From positions 967,001-1,031,000 of the forward strand of contig JADEYG010000004.1 of assembly GCA_016906335.1 (NCBI GenBank): DNA of 64,000 nt. The letters run 5' to 3'. The notes beneath the pieces are model-generated. The model was not told the origin of the DNA. It did no database searches and worked only from the letters and a program-made list of their open reading frames with translations. This stretch comes from Novakomyces olei. Taxonomy: Eukaryota; Ascomycota; Novakomycetes; Novakomycetales; Novakomycetaceae. The position numbers and the translations under genes are program-made. Of the stretch, positions 41,205 through 53,635 are shown piece after piece (position 1 is the first letter of the stretch; every line of letters starts with the position of its first letter).

Positions 41205-44200
41205 ATGAGTCAGGCTGATATTGCGGCGTACTTTAACAGCATCAGTGATGGTCTGGACACGCATAATTCCGCTGTTGACGATGTGGCAAAACGTATGGAT
41301 CAATATATATGTTTGCGTTTTCAGGTTTTAATTTTAAAAGATTTATCTTCCTTTACTCTCGTCTACAGTTGTGTTCTGACTTTACAGGCATCGAATCGCA
41401 GCCGGGCACTCTTTTACAGTTTATAAAGAACCTGGGTGATTATTTGACAGCAGAGGATGTCACGCTTAGGCAGAATGGTAGGCTGATTGAATACTGGAAC
41501 CGTTGTCGCCTTAAACTGTTTCAAAAAAAAAAAAAGATTTATATTACAATGCTAATACCTTGAAGCTATGAGTATGCTGGCCGATGTGACTGTTCGGCTT
41601 GGAGACGGAACGCTAACGTCTCAGCAAGCCTCTGTCCTTTGCCAGTTTTATTGTGATCGACTGGAAGATGAGGCATGTGTCCCTCAAATCTTGCAGGGCC
41701 TTCAGGCACTTGCGGCCATGAAGTCTCTGCCGCCTTCACAGGCGAGAGACATGTGTCGCGATGTAGTGAATACGGTAGCTATGCCCAATTTCACTCAACC
41801 CGTGAGAAACAAGGTTTTCACTATTGCCGAGACGATTTTACGGCAGCCACGATTTGCGGCTGCCCTCAATACTGAAGCAAATGATGCTATTGTCTCTGGA
41901 ATCGTGGGTATAATGGACGGAGAAAAGGACCCACGCAACCTTTTGCTAGGTTTCCGGCTAGTTGAGCAAGCAGTAACCTGTCTGGATATAAAGGGCCGAG
42001 TTGCTGACGTTTTTGACTGTGTCTTTTGCTATTTTCCTGTCACTTTTCGCGCAGCACCAAACAATAACTCTCTCAAAATATCACCCGACGATCTCAAAAT
42101 CGCCCTCCGCTCTTGCCTTACACGCACTCCTTTTTTTGCGGACTTACTAGTGCCCTCGCTTATTGAAAAAATAAATGCGGCTGCAGTCTCGGTGAAGAAG
42201 GACGCTATCGCTACACTTCAACAGGCTCTGGACCGGTGGCCATCTACGCCCTTTGAGCCGTTTTCTCAGCGAATCTGGAATGGATTAAAGTTCGAATTAT
42301 GGGACAGTACGGATGAGGAGGTCACACTGGCCTCCCTAAACGCTATAACTGGTCTTTCCCGTAATTTGCTGCAAAACGGTGGCTTTCACGCTTTTGCCAC
42401 GGTTGTATGTAACGAGTGTCTTGACCAAATGCGACAGAATAATGCTCCCAGTATTAAAACCTGTGGGGCCACATTAGCGGCAATATGTGCAGCTGGAAAA
42501 CAGGCGCTGGAGACAGTGTCAGCACAGACTCTTCCAAGTATTCTAACGATATACAGTAGTAGTAGAGACATTTTGTCTAAACAAGAGGCAATACTAACTG
42601 CCGTTAATTGTATACTAAACGCAAATGCCTTGCTTTACCCTGAAGCTGAACGGGCGGATGATGCGACAGTACTGGCGCCCTTTGGACAAGAGTTTTTCAA
42701 GACTTTTGCGGAGAAAGTCGTCTCTACCGGTGTGACGGATGATGCTACACGTGTGGTTGCCGTGAAGGGACTGCTTTTCATGCTGAGGGCGCGGCGGATG
42801 CTCGACGAGTCTTGCAGTCGAATGACTATAAAGTTTCTGAGCGAATGTGTAATGTCGCCCAATCGGCCCGTTGGAGCAGAGGCAATGGCGGCGCTGGCTG
42901 AAGTTTCTGTAATTGCTTCTGGCCTTGTGCTTGAAATAGTGCTGCCAATGATGCAAAGTCGGCTGGACGAGATTGAATCTGAAGGTTTTGGTGGAGAGCA
43001 GTCTAGTGAAGAGCAATCAAGTGAAGGACAATCAAGTGAAGGACAATCAAGTGAAGGACAATCAAGTGAAGGACAATCAAGTGAAGGACAATCAAGTGAA
43101 GGACAATCAAGTGAAGGACAATCAAGTGAAAAAAGGCAAGCAAAAGGCGAAAAAGTGTTTAAACGAAATGTAAATGACAGCAGTCTTAGTCTTCAGTACA
43201 GGATTGTTTTGGGGCACATTGCGCGCTTGTGCCGGGCGCGAGCAGTGACACGGACTGTGATTGTTCGTATTGTAAACAAAATTGATAATTTATCTTCTCG
43301 GCAAGTCTTTGACCGTGAAAGCGAGGCAGAGGCTGACGAATTGAAGACTAGATTTATTCACCCGCTCGTGCAGACACTGCAATTAGCGCTAGTGGCCTAT
43401 GAAATAGCGGGAGAGACTGCCGAAATTGCTTATTTTTCTAAAGATATTCTTGCTCACCTGCTGACGCGCTGCATTTTGCCTATTGCGCAGGGCAAAAACA
43501 ACTCTTTGCTATTAGCTGACAGCGTTGTTGGATCCGTGCAGGCAGTATCTATACTCTGCACTCGAAATTTAGACGTTGAACAGCAAAACGAGTTGGCCGC
43601 TAATGCGAACAAACTGTTCCTGGGCCGCTCAATCTCCGAGCTCATTCACGATAAATGGCGTACGCTTGTGGCCAACAAGTTTGCTCCTTTTCATGACAAC
43701 ATGACCAGGGAGGAGTACAGGGCTTTTTCTATCTACATTGCTATTGATGGAGCATTAAGGAAACAAGTCATTAACGCTGTGCCCTTTAACACAGACTTTC
43801 TCGATGCCGTTTTGGCTATCGGCAGACAAGTTCGCCAAGAGCAAATGCAAGGGTCAGATGTATCGCCTTTGCCCGTATTTGAACTATTTGCAAATAGGCT
43901 AAACAAGTGTACCGATGACGCTGGCTTAAGTACGTACTTGAGCGGGCTTTTACCCTCTCTATGGACAAGTGTAGAGCAAAGAGAAGGCGGTGATCAGTTT
44001 GCAATCGACACTATTGCCTGGACGATCAAGAGTCTGAGTTTGCGGGGACAAGTTGAAGCCTTCAATCAGCTTTCAAAGCTTATTGCCAAGCTCGATGGTC
44101 CACAGGGAAAGCAACTGGCACAGTCAACATTGATCGTTTTTGCTAATGATAAACTGCTGTGTAAGGAGAATTTTACCGTGATTAGACTGCTTTTTCGGCA

Positions 44201-44830
44201 GCGGCTGTTTAGTGTTGCCTTCCCGGCTCTACTTGAGCATTTTACTGCTATTACGAGGGCAAAGTCTTTGGCCCATACAGAGGCAAACGGGGACAGAGTC
44301 GGAGAGAGCGAAGCTTCAAGTCATGCTACGCTTAGTGATACAGACCCTTCTGTTGCACGAAGCAATTACTTGATTGTTGTGGCATATTTAGTGGGATTTA
44401 TGCCGATCAATGTTATTCTGCCGAGTCTTGCGCAGCTGCTTCCAATGCTTCTACAGACGTTGGATCTTCCCGAGGCATCGCTAAAATTTGCTGTAGCAAA
44501 TGTACTGACCGCTATATTGGAGCAAGACCCAGAGACACTTTTGAGCCATTTGCCCTCGATACTGCCAAAGTTACTGGATGTAGCCAGCGATTCCCGTCAT
44601 AGTCCAGAGGTATGATATTGGCTGTCTCTTTATTCCTTTACTAACTATATTACCAGCGAGTTCGATTGGCGGGTCTAACCTGCTTGTCTGCGATTCCCTC
44701 GGCATTTCGATCAGACCAGATACAGCCGTACCGTGTAATGATGCAGCAGCAGTTACGCGCTGCCCTGGACGACCCTGCTCGCGCCGTACGGAAACAGGCT
44801 CAGACTTGTCGGCACCACTGGTTCATTTAA
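41205..44830 (+). CDS. MET18: cytosolic Fe-S assembly targeting factor Met18/MMS19
   Basis: HEAT-repeat adaptor of the CIA targeting complex that delivers Fe-S clusters to DNA polymerases and helicases. Four exons: 41205-41292, 41388-41477, 41566-44609, 44657-44830; 1131 aa. N-terminal blocks: PGTLLQFIKNLGDYLTAEDV, then LGDGTLTSQQASVLCQFYCD, and AETILRQPRF. The C-terminal block, completed by the last exon, is RVRLAGLTCLSAIPS and ALDDPARAVRKQAQTCRHHW, the family signature end. Introns are 95, 88 and 47 nt with branch sites TTCTGAC, GCTAATACCTTGAAG and TTACTAAC. The second acceptor is AAG. A Ser-Ser-Glu-Gly-Gln repeat interrupts the helical repeats at about residues 480-520. Confidence 0.92.
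43003..43130 (+). repeat. 15-bp tandem repeat in MET18 coding sequence
   Basis: About eight in-frame copies of AATCAAGTGAAGGAC encode SSEGQ units. Copies are identical in the core, with variant ends, indicating recent slippage. Confidence 0.95.
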
Positions 44831-45178
44831 TCTCGAGAGTTTAGTGATTATGGGCCGCAAGTAGACGCGTGAATTATGGTTTAGTCTTTGTATCTAGTTT
44901 ACTTTATATCCATATCCATGTGCAGTGTGGCCAGACGATGGGCCATAGCTAAGCAGAATTGATGAGAGTGGACGCCGTCTTGTCGTGCTTCACATCTTCA
45001 AGTTTTTTGTATCATTTTACTTTGAATGATTTATTTTTATTTTTATTTTTATTTGATTAATGTACTACAGAACTTGAAGTATCCATATCCATATCGGTAT
45101 CCAATCCGTGTAAATTTATAATTATATATATATTGTACTGTATTGTATTGTATTATATTTATATATATTATCAAGCCG
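44831..45178. other. convergent 3' region of MET18 and EMC3
   Basis: 348 bp, AT-rich with short TTTTTA and TATATA runs; nothing gene-like. Confidence 0.55.
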
Positions 45179-46219
45179 CTAATTGTACATTTGGAGAATT
45201 CTCGACTCAATGCCGTTATAAATGTGGTCGTGTTGAATGATTTCGAGATTTTCGGCTTCCGTCTCCATAAGCTTGTGTGGCTCTTGGCCAGGCGCAAGAG
45301 CTTGGCCGGCACTAAGGTTAGGCACACCTCCCATACTGTTCATATCCTGCGAGGCCGCTATAATGAGAATCAGTACAGGTTAAGATGAATAAACATCTAA
45401 AATTGAAATAATAAATTAAAATAATAAATTAAAATAATAAATTAAAATAACGGCTCCAAATATCCCATACCGTTATCGGACCCGAGGATCAATTCGTACA
45501 CGGGACGTAGACCAAACAGGTTCAAAAAGTACCACGATAACGATGAGACCCATTGTGCATCCAATTCACGCGTGGCCACTCCAGACTGCAGGAGAGATTT
45601 GAAGCGAGCCGTGAGGGGAAACGGCAGTTTCACTAAAAGCTTAGGACCAAGGCTCACAGCATTCCCTCACTTACAAAGAACAAATCCGGAAAAGAAAAAA
45701 TTGACCCAGCCCATGATAAGCGTGTTTGGAACAATATTGGCAATATTGCCCTTGAGCATTCCCGTCATCGCCTCCATGCCGGCAGGATCCATTGGGTTAG
45801 GAGCCCGGCCAATTGCACTTGCGTCCTTTAAATAATCTTTAGATCGCAATGCTGCCTGAACACTATTCTTGCGCTGAGTAAAAGCAGAGTCTAACAGATG
45901 ATTCGCATTCTGCCGTAGAATACCAGCCCGAGTCAGGATCCGTCTGCAATTAGAAAAGTGGTTAAATACACGAATAAAGTAAGTCATGAAAAAGCGACTT
46001 TGTAAATGCGTCTTAAAAGTCCGATCTTACTGCTCTCGTAAAGCCTTGCGGTCGAGTTTTTTAGGGCTCGATTGCAACAGAATCGTAATATCATTGCGCA
46101 AAATCCCAACAAGAATCATAACACCCATGATAGGCAGCAAGACCCAGTTGCGCAGCGCTATAGTGTCAGATCTAAGCTGAAAAAATTTAAATACCAGGAT
46201 CGAGAAAGAGATCGTTCAT
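45179..46219 (-). CDS. EMC3: ER membrane protein complex subunit EMC3
   Basis: Oxa1-superfamily core of the EMC insertase for tail-anchored and multipass proteins. Five exons in coding order: 46195-46219, 46031-46157, 45675-45943, 45471-45632, 45179-45357; 253 aa. The tiny first exon plus intron 1 (37 nt) yields [19 protein letters not shown], matching the human start. Then [71 protein letters not shown] and [19 protein letters not shown]. The last exon supplies the cytosolic tail ([20 protein letters not shown]), which an unspliced frame would lose by stopping at 45442. Introns are 37, 87, 42 and 113 nt. Confidence 0.95.
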
Positions 46220-46586
46220 TGCTGCGGCGGTGGACGGCTACTCCAACTTGAATTGCAGCAAGTGGAGGTCGTGAGCCATACATATTATATAATGAAAAGT
46301 AAGCTTGTCTTTGGAATGAGTGGTTCTTAATTAGGGTTAGGGTTAATTAATTTCTTTTATTTACGGTTAGTTTCTTTTATATCTCGTACTGGATCGCTGC
46401 AATTAAAGAGGTTTAATTGGCCAACCAACCATTCAGGCCACCAAACTGTGCAGCGTACGTCTTTTTATGTTTAATTACATCTTGTATTTATGTTCAGTGC
46501 AAGGAAATACATAATCGCCACCTACTGATACATTTACCGCTGTAACCCTTCTAAACCCAGACTAATCCTGGCTCTGTCTTTGCCTT
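46220..46586. promoter_or_regulatory. EMC3 upstream region with telobox-like motif
   Basis: AATTAGGGTTAGGGTTAATTA at about 46331, 112 bp upstream of the EMC3 ATG, is the clearest TTAGGG element in the window. The rest is the 3' side of the DUF3605 gene. Confidence 0.55.
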
Positions 46587-47544
46587 TTAGGCCCGCCAAG
46601 AATCTATAGGAAAAAGGGATTCTAACAAAGCAGCAGCATCTGCTTTGCGGTCCTCACCCTGTCGCAATCGGAAAAGCACATGAAAATGTTCCAAGCCGTC
46701 TACACTGCGCAATCGTCCATAATTACGAAACCATATCCGTTGCTCCTGCGATATACTAGCAAACCTTGTGTTTACAAAAGCCTCAAGGGCGGCCTGAGCT
46801 GCTGGTGTACTATCACCTTCGCGGTTCGGGTCAGACGGAACCAGGCGTTTCATCCAGACTACGACATGCTGTAATATAAGTTAAGAATAGTCGTAAAAAT
46901 ACAAATAAATTTTAAAAAATAAACAAAAACGCAATAGCACTTACCACAATGCCTTCTTCCACGGCATAAGGAAAATCGTTTAGTAGAATTGAATAATCAG
47001 AGGGGTTGGAAAACAGATACTCAAAGATTGCATCAGGCCCGGGCTCGGAATCGATTCTAGTTTCTGCCGGATTTGGTTTGTTTATCGCTTCTATACTTGC
47101 AGCTTGCACCTTTTGTGTCCTTAAAGACTTTATTTCTTCAGGTGACCACCTCAATTTCTCCTGTAAAATGCAGTCCTCAACAGACGCGTATTGCTCTAAA
47201 ATTTGTTGCTTCCAAAACTTGTAAAAGGCAAGCACCTTTTCAGTTCGCCTCAACTTGTAGATTTCTCGAAATTCTATCATTAGACGCGCTCAACCAATGG
47301 AGATAAACAAATAGCCATATAAGCCAAAGTTCGAGGCACACTGAACTGTTCGAATCATACCCACAATCTTGCTCAATTCTTCCCACGCGAAACGCGGCAC
47401 TTCAGGTTTCTCTGTGAGCCAGTACCTGTGCGCCCAAGCGTCCATTTGCTTTTGCAGCGCCAAACTCGGCAGCCGTTCGACCGTGTCATTAAAATATTCG
47501 CCCACATCTTTGGCTCTTTCGTCCCCTCCAGCCAACGATCCCAT
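46587..47544 (-). CDS. DUF3605-family protein
   Basis: Three exons in coding order: 47361-47544, 46945-47273, 46587-46868; 264 aa. The blocks NDFPYAVEEGIV joined by splicing to HVVVWMKRLVP, then IWFRNYGRLRSVDGLEHFHV, match the fungal DUF3605 family, whose core reads N-(D/W)-(F/W)-PY...GI.H.VVW and WF.N...L.SV..(I/L)EHFHV. The biochemical function of the family is unknown. The N-terminal half is helical with a PRFAWEELSKIV start. Introns are 87 nt (donor GTATGA, ending TCTAATGATAG) and 76 nt (GTAAGT ... CTTAACTTATATTACAG). It shares a 370-bp divergent promoter with ECM16. Confidence 0.75.
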
Positions 47545-47914
47545 CCGGTTCCTAATCTCGAGCTGAGCTGCGATGCTATGCTTAATTCATTTATTTATCT
47601 GAGCTTTGTGTTACACAAATAATTGTTTCTATTTTTTATACAGACAGTACGATACGGGTTCGGAAGGTTTCCCTCTTTTTCACGATTATCATCTCTACAT
47701 GGATATTTATCTTTAATGCTCATATTTTCTTGGCTGCCAATACTTTTGGGTAAATTTATTTTCGATTATTTTATTATCGATTATTTCGACTACTATTTGA
47801 CGGTCTCTGATTATTGGATATTTATACAAATAAACGCATCAGATAAGCTCTATTATTTATGTCTGAATAATTTATTTATTAGCAAATTAATAAATTTTGT
47901 CCAGACATTTATGT
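47545..47914. promoter_or_regulatory. divergent promoter of the DUF3605 gene and ECM16
   Basis: 370 bp; contains three copies of CGATTAT within 47760-47795 and AT-rich sequence. No gene. Confidence 0.5.
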
Positions 47915-50900
47915 ATGGCAAAGTATCGCGTTGGGTACAATGAAAAAGGCCGCGCGAGCGGTATTGCCCGGCAGCAGCGGCTGCGGCGTGCGCGCACACA
48001 TCGGCGTGAACGTGCGCCTCAAGTTTCAGAAAATTCTGAATATATAGGCGATACGGCAAACAATAGAAGCTTGGAAGCCACGCAGTTGCGTGAACAAGTG
48101 AGTACTTTGCGCGTTTAATGAACTATTGGCTAAACGTGACGCTTTGCGTTTTTAACAGTTAAATGTGGGGCCTGAAATGTCGGCAAAGAAGCGGCGGCGC
48201 TTGGAAAAGTATATCGTAAGTTGGCTATACCAATGAAAATAAGAAAAAGAAAGGGATTAAAGGTAGAAAAATTGGAAAAATTAGAAATGAAATGAAAATA
48301 AAATAAAAACCAAATAATAAAGGAAAGATGAAAGACTAAAAATCTGAAAACTAAAAAAAAAGAATCAAAAAAAAAAAAAAAAAAACATAAACAAATGGAT
48401 GTATTGCTTATTGAGATAGGAAACAAAATTGCGAAAAGATGAAGGCCGTAAAATGCTAGAGCAATTAGGTGAATTGCAAAGGCAAGGAACGGGTGATTTT
48501 GCTAGTTTTAAAGATCTACGTCGAAAGCCCAGCAAGCGCGAAGAAAAAGCGCAAAGAGCGAAAGCGACTGAGGTTCTGGATCACGAGAGGAGCTTGAACG
48601 ATGAGAGCGATCGATACAGCGATGTACAAGAAGACGACGATAGTAATTCTCTAAAGAGCAATGAGTCTGACGCGGACACTACAAAAAGCGACGATGAGTC
48701 AAATGATGGCAGCGATTCGGCCTTACAAACCAATGAAAAGTCGTCAGCAAGCTCAAGTACGGGCTTTGGCTCATTCCCCGGTGCGAGTGTGGTCACACGT
48801 AAACAGCCACGTTCAAGTCTGGCTTACAATTGGCGAGCACGTTTAGCTGCCAAAGCAGAGAAAGCCCAAGACTCTGACGATGATTCTAGCATTTCAGGCT
48901 CAAGCACTTCCGGCACAGAGGAGCTTAGCAACGAGCAAGAGGCACAGAGTGCCCCAGACAATAGCGCGTCTCTTAATACTGCTGGTGCTGAACGATCAGC
49001 GGCTTTCAAGGAGTGGGCTACTCGCCAGACTTCCCACAATTCTACTGGCGTTGCTACGGCGACGGATCTGCCAGAGTCTGTAGTGCAAGAGCACAAGCGC
49101 AAGGTACGGGACCGTGACACTTCTCCTGAACCTGATCTTATTGGGCGCCATGCAACTGGTCGTCGAGTGACATTTATCACCCCAGACAGACCGGAGGCCG
49201 TTCAACAGGTTCGAGAGCAGTTACCGGCTTACGGCGAAGAGCAAAGAATTATGGAACAAGTCTTTGCCCACCCTTGCATAGTCATCTGCGGGGACACTGG
49301 GAGCGGAAAGACTACACAAGTCCCACAGTTTCTACTCGAAGCTGGATTCGGGTGCCCTGGGAGCGATACGCCAGGTATGATTTGTGTTACACAGCCTCGT
49401 CGAGTCGCTGCTGTCAGTATGGCAGCCCGAGTCGCTTATGAATTGGGGCCGGAAACTGGACTGCACGTGGCCTATCAGGTACGCTTTGACAGCAGAGTTG
49501 GGCCGGAAACGCGCATTAAATTTGCTACTGACGGAGTTTTATTACGAGAGATTTCCAATGATTTTCTCCTGACTCGGTACAGCGTGATTGTGGTCGATGA
49601 AGCACACGAACGGAGCATCAATACTGACATTCTGATCGGATTGCTTAGCAGAGTGGCACGGTTGCGTGAACAAAAGGCAAAGGAGACGGATGATATAAAG
49701 GTATTTTTGTCACGAGATGTAATCATTTATTTATTCATTTATTTTATTTATTTATCTTATTTATTTATTTTATTTGTTTATCTATATTTTTCTTATTCTC
49801 TTGCTAATACTAATGCCAGCCTTTGAAATTGATAATTATGTCAGCTACTCTTAGGGTTAAAGATTTTGTCGAAAACGAAGAATTGTTCCCTGTACGGCCG
49901 CCAGTAATAAACATTAATGCTCGTCAGTACCCGATTACTGTCCATTTCAGTCGAAAGACGCCAACAAATTATATTGACAAAAGTTATCGCAAAGTTTGCA
50001 AAATTCATGAACGTCTGCCACCTGGAGGTGCGTTGCATTTGCTTAATATCTATATAAATCTATAATCATATCTATTCACACATCTTTATTATCATTTAAT
50101 TAATACTATTCTATTTTTTTATTTTTTATTTTTATTTTTATTTTTATTTTTATTTTTATTTTTATTTTTATTTTTTTTTATTTTTTAAGTACTTTGTTAT
50201 TTTATTATTTTATTATTTTATTTATCTATTTATTTTATCAATGTTAACGACAGGCATTCTCGTCTTTGCGACCGGACAAAACGAAATTGTTCACCTGTGT
50301 AAACGGCTACGTGACCGCTTTGGCCAGACCGAGAAAGAAATGACTGTCCAAGTAGACAAGTCTCTTATATCTCTCGAGACGGAAGACATGGAAGGCGACG
50401 ATGAATTTGCTGAAAACGAGGACGATCGCAGTGACGATTATTCTAGTGACACTGAAGGATCTAGCAATGACAATTCGTTGGCAATTGACGATGACTCTGA
50501 TATAGAAAAGACGGAGGGCAGAAAGGAAAACAATGAACACTCCAAAAAGTCAGCTCTTCGTGTCCTTCCCCTGTACTCGCTCCTAACTACACAAGAGCAG
50601 ATGCGTGTATTTGAGCCAGTGGAGTCGGGAACACGGCTATGTGTGATTGCAACAAACGTGGCTGAAACCAGTTTAACTATTCCTGGAATTCGGTACGTTA
50701 TTGACTGCGGAAGGAGCAAGGAGCGGGTCTATGATGAGCAATTGGGCGTGCAGTCTTTTGAGATTGATTGGATAAGCAAGGCTAGTGCAAATCAACGGGC
50801 CGGCCGAGCCGGCCGAACTGGGCCGGGACACTGTTACAGGCTATATTCTTCAGCAGTGTTTGAGCGAGATTTTGCAGAGTTCTCCACTGCTGAAATTGCC

Positions 50901-52117
50901 CGGACACCTATCGAGGGAATCGTATTGCAGATGAAAGCAATGAATATTCATGTAGTTGCAAATTTCCCTTTTCCCACTCCGCCCGATAGAGCGCGTTTGC
51001 AAAGGGCCGAACAGGTTTTGCAGGCGTTGGGTGCTTTGGATCGTGAGGGCACAATCACTGCGTTGGGCCTAAGGATGGCTTTGTTTCCAGTTGCTCCAAG
51101 GTTTGCAAAATTGTTGAGCATTGGGAGCCAGTATGGCTGCATTGCGTATGTGATTGCTATTGTTGCAGGCCTTTCAGTCGAAAAATTGTTCCTTTGGGAG
51201 GATGAGGCGAATGCGGAGTCTAGTAGCAAAGGTAAGAGATTATTAGTGAAAAGAAATAAAATATAAATATTTAATAAAAAATAAGAGAGTGTGAAACAAA
51301 TGAAGCAAACACAAAAAATCACCAAAAAAAAAAAAGGATGAACAAAGTGATTACTAAGAGTGACACCAAAAGCAAACACTAAAAAGAGTCTTGACGACTA
51401 ATCAATCATACGTCATATTCTTAAATTACAGCTAATAAAACAGATTCTCGTAAATCAAAAGCTTTCCAGTTTTCTTCACTCGATCCAGAATCAGACGTGT
51501 TTTGTGTTTTGAGTGCAGTTTGTGCCTTTGAATACGAATCTCGAAGGAACAATGGCCCTTTCTTTTGTGAGCAACACGGATTACGACTCAAAAGCTTACA
51601 GGAAATTTCGCAATTAAGGAGGCAGCTACACTCGATGATGAATACGAAATACATCCCTGTCTTATCACCACCTTCGCCTCAGCAGCTCGTAGCATTAAGG
51701 CAAATTGTGGCCTCTGGATTTTTAGATCAAGTGGCGCGTTACACTGGAGTAAGAGACGAATACGAGACTATGAGTGGGATGGAGACTGTACATTTGTATG
51801 GTCGATCTTTACTGGCCCGAAATCGTTTGCGACCTGAATTTGTTGTGTATCAAACACTTCAAAAAAGCATGAGCGGCCGCCAAAGTCTTGTTCCCTTAAT
51901 CAAACTTTTACCTGTTGAATTTGCTGCTTTGGCTGTTAAAACGCCGATAGCAACGTTTTCGAAGCCTTTAGAAAGGCCAGAGCCACCGGTATTGAGTGAG
52001 GGAGGCCGCAAGAGGGTTTGCTGGGTTATTCCTCGTGTAGGACCCGGCGTTGGGTGGGAATTGCCGGCTCGGAAGGTTGTTCAAATCCGGCGTGGAACAG
52101 TTTGGGAAATTGAATAG
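47915..52117 (+). CDS. ECM16: DEAH-box RNA helicase Ecm16/Dhr1 (DHX37)
   Basis: Nucleolar helicase that removes U3 snoRNA from pre-18S rRNA; works in the same pathway as NOP14. Six exons: 47915-48097, 48159-48215, 48420-49700, 49820-50027, 50254-51231, 51432-52117; 1130 aa. The N-terminus MAKYRVGYNEKGRASGIA matches the Dhr1 start. After a long acidic/Ser-rich region come Walker A GDTGSGKTTQ, TQPRRVAAVS, DEAHERS, SATLRV, ATNVAETSLTIPG and QRAGRAGRTGPG. An acidic insert separates the LVFATGQNEI block from LPLYSLL, as in other DHX37 proteins. The C-terminal HA2/OB parts end with CWVIPRVGPGVGWELP. Introns are 61, 204, 119, 226 and 200 nt. Confidence 0.95.
50100..50185. repeat. (TTTTTA)n tract inside ECM16 intron 4
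   Basis: Pyrimidine-rich simple repeat that enlarges the intron; the intron ends GTTAACGACAG. Confidence 0.85.
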
Positions 52118-52565
52118 GTCTGGCTGTATCGAAGATAATAGTAGGGTTAGGGTTTATATAATAATAATTCAGAGTAATTTTTGCATTTCAAACGCATTAC
52201 AAAAGGGGGCAATTATTTCGAGAAAAGTAGAAAGCCACTAAGCAACGCACCGAATCGAAAAAGCCATGCTTTAAATTGAACCGCCACTCTCTGACTCGAG
52301 TCAATCTGTCAAAAATCTAAATACTAGAACGAAAACTATGGCAAACAAGTTGAAAACAACGCGTATAATTTCAACATTTTTACTAACAAGACAGATTAAT
52401 AGCAGTCAGATTATCCTACAATAAAGTACGAGTAAATCATGTCGCAATATAACTAAGAAAACCCTATTCTCATTTAAATTAAGACGCGTCGCATTTAATA
52501 TTTTCCACAAAGGCACCAAACCCACATACGCGTCCACCGCGACTTTTACGACTTTGAATCACAAG
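52118..52565. other. ECM16 3' side and POL30 upstream region
   Basis: About 450 bp with GTAGGGTTAGGGTTTA at 52140 and no reading frame. ACGCGT at 52360 and 52528 resembles MCB elements (the core of MluI cell-cycle boxes) known from yeast DNA-replication genes; this would fit PCNA regulation but is an inference. Confidence 0.5.
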
Positions 52566-52810
52566 GTAAGATGCCCCTAAAATTGAGGAACAGGCTTCAG
52601 AGACGCGCAATGATGACAATCATATACATGCATGGCTGTATGAATCTAGTGATTATATCATTTGTCTGAGCGTTGCCGCGTCTGATCCAATTTTTACTCT
52701 TGTGTCAAATCCGCTTTCTTTTCCTTCAGGACTGGACAAAGTATCTGTTTTCTTTTCTATATGCCCAGTGGCTAATTCTGAGCATACATTGTCCTCTTTA
52801 CTAATCCCAG
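52566..52810 (+). other. probable 5'UTR intron of POL30
   Basis: AAG followed by GTAAGA at 52566, and TTTACTAATCCCAG ending directly before the PCNA ATG at 52811, are a standard donor, branch site and acceptor for this genome. The 245-nt interval contains the snoRNA candidate. Confidence 0.6.
52601..52683 (+). ncRNA. C/D-box snoRNA candidate inside the POL30 5'UTR intron
   Basis: Box C ATGATGA at 52610-52616 and box D CTGA at 52666-52669 are closed by a terminal stem: AGACGCG (52601-52607) pairs perfectly with CGCGTCT (52677-52683), and CAA with TTG inside it. Possible internal boxes are CTGT (D') and TGTATGA (C') around 52636-52643. The guide upstream of box D reads TGATTATATCATTTGT; I cannot name its target. 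A small unpaired GCG next to box D is atypical. Confidence 0.5.
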
Positions 52811-53635
52811 ATGTTTGAAGCAAGACTGTCTCAGGCTGTACTACTCAAAAAAGTCCTCGACGCGGTTCGCGACTTGGTCTCAGACGCGAATTTCGACTGC
52901 AATGACTCCGGTTTGGCGCTGCAGGCGATGGACAATTCTCATGTGAGTCTCGTCTCGCTTTTGCTTAAAGCCGAAGGATTTGATCCTTATAGGTGTGATC
53001 GCAATATGGCTCTAGGGATCAATTTGAACTCGTTGAGTAAAGTCTTGCGGTGCGCTGGTAACGAAGATTTGCTTACTCTCAAAGCGCAAGAAAACCCAGA
53101 AACTCTGCATCTTACTTTTGAGAGCAGTACGGCTGACCGTATAAGCGAGTATGATATTAAATTGATGGATATTGATCAGGAGCATTTGGGTATTCCCGAT
53201 GCGGAGTACGATGCGATTATTAATATGCCTTCTGCAGAGTTTCAGCGTATTGTACGCGACCTGTCAGGCATGTCGGAGAGTGTAAAGATTGAGGCTACAA
53301 AAGACAGTGTAAAGTTTTCCTGTGAAGGTGATATTGGCAGTGGATCTGTTACTATTCGGCAGTCGAGCAGTGCGGAAGAGGACACTGCTACTACTATAAA
53401 TCTTACTCAACCAGTACGCCACGCGTTTTCCCTGAAATATTTGAGCAATTTCACAAAGGCAACACCATTGTCGACGCAAGTAGGGATCAGTATGAGCCCT
53501 AAATTTCCTCTCCTCGTAGAGTATAAAATGGAGGGTGGTCATTTGAGGTTTTACCTGGCTCCCAAGATTGGAGATGACGAGGACGATGAAGGTGGTGACG
53601 ATGAGGCAAAGGACGAAGACGCTGACGACGAGTAA
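52811..53635 (+). CDS. POL30: proliferating cell nuclear antigen (PCNA)
   Basis: Trimeric sliding clamp for replicative polymerases and repair factors. One coding exon, 274 aa. Blocks: [35 protein letters not shown], the centre-loop helix [20 protein letters not shown], the interdomain region [31 protein letters not shown] and C-terminal [13 protein letters not shown]. Family members end a few residues after the APKI motif; this one goes on with about 18 more acidic residues ([17 protein letters not shown]). Lys164, the ubiquitin/SUMO site in yeast, corresponds to the KDSVKFSC segment. A 5'UTR intron is likely. Confidence 0.97.
   Translation: MFEARLSQAVLLKKVLDAVRDLVSDANFDCNDSGLALQAMDNSHVSLVSLLLKAEGFDPYRCDRNMALGINLNSLSKVLRCAGNEDLLTLKAQENPETLHLTFESSTADRISEYDIKLMDIDQEHLGIPDAEYDAIINMPSAEFQRIVRDLSGMSESVKIEATKDSVKFSCEGDIGSGSVTIRQSSSAEEDTATTINLTQPVRHAFSLKYLSNFTKATPLSTQVGISMSPKFPLLVEYKMEGGHLRFYLAPKIGDDEDDEGGDDEAKDEDADDE

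Noticed and set aside
45442-45471. Stop of EMC3 at 45442
   Set aside because: It falls inside a 113-nt intron; the spliced last exon restores the conserved EMC3 tail and whole-codon length.
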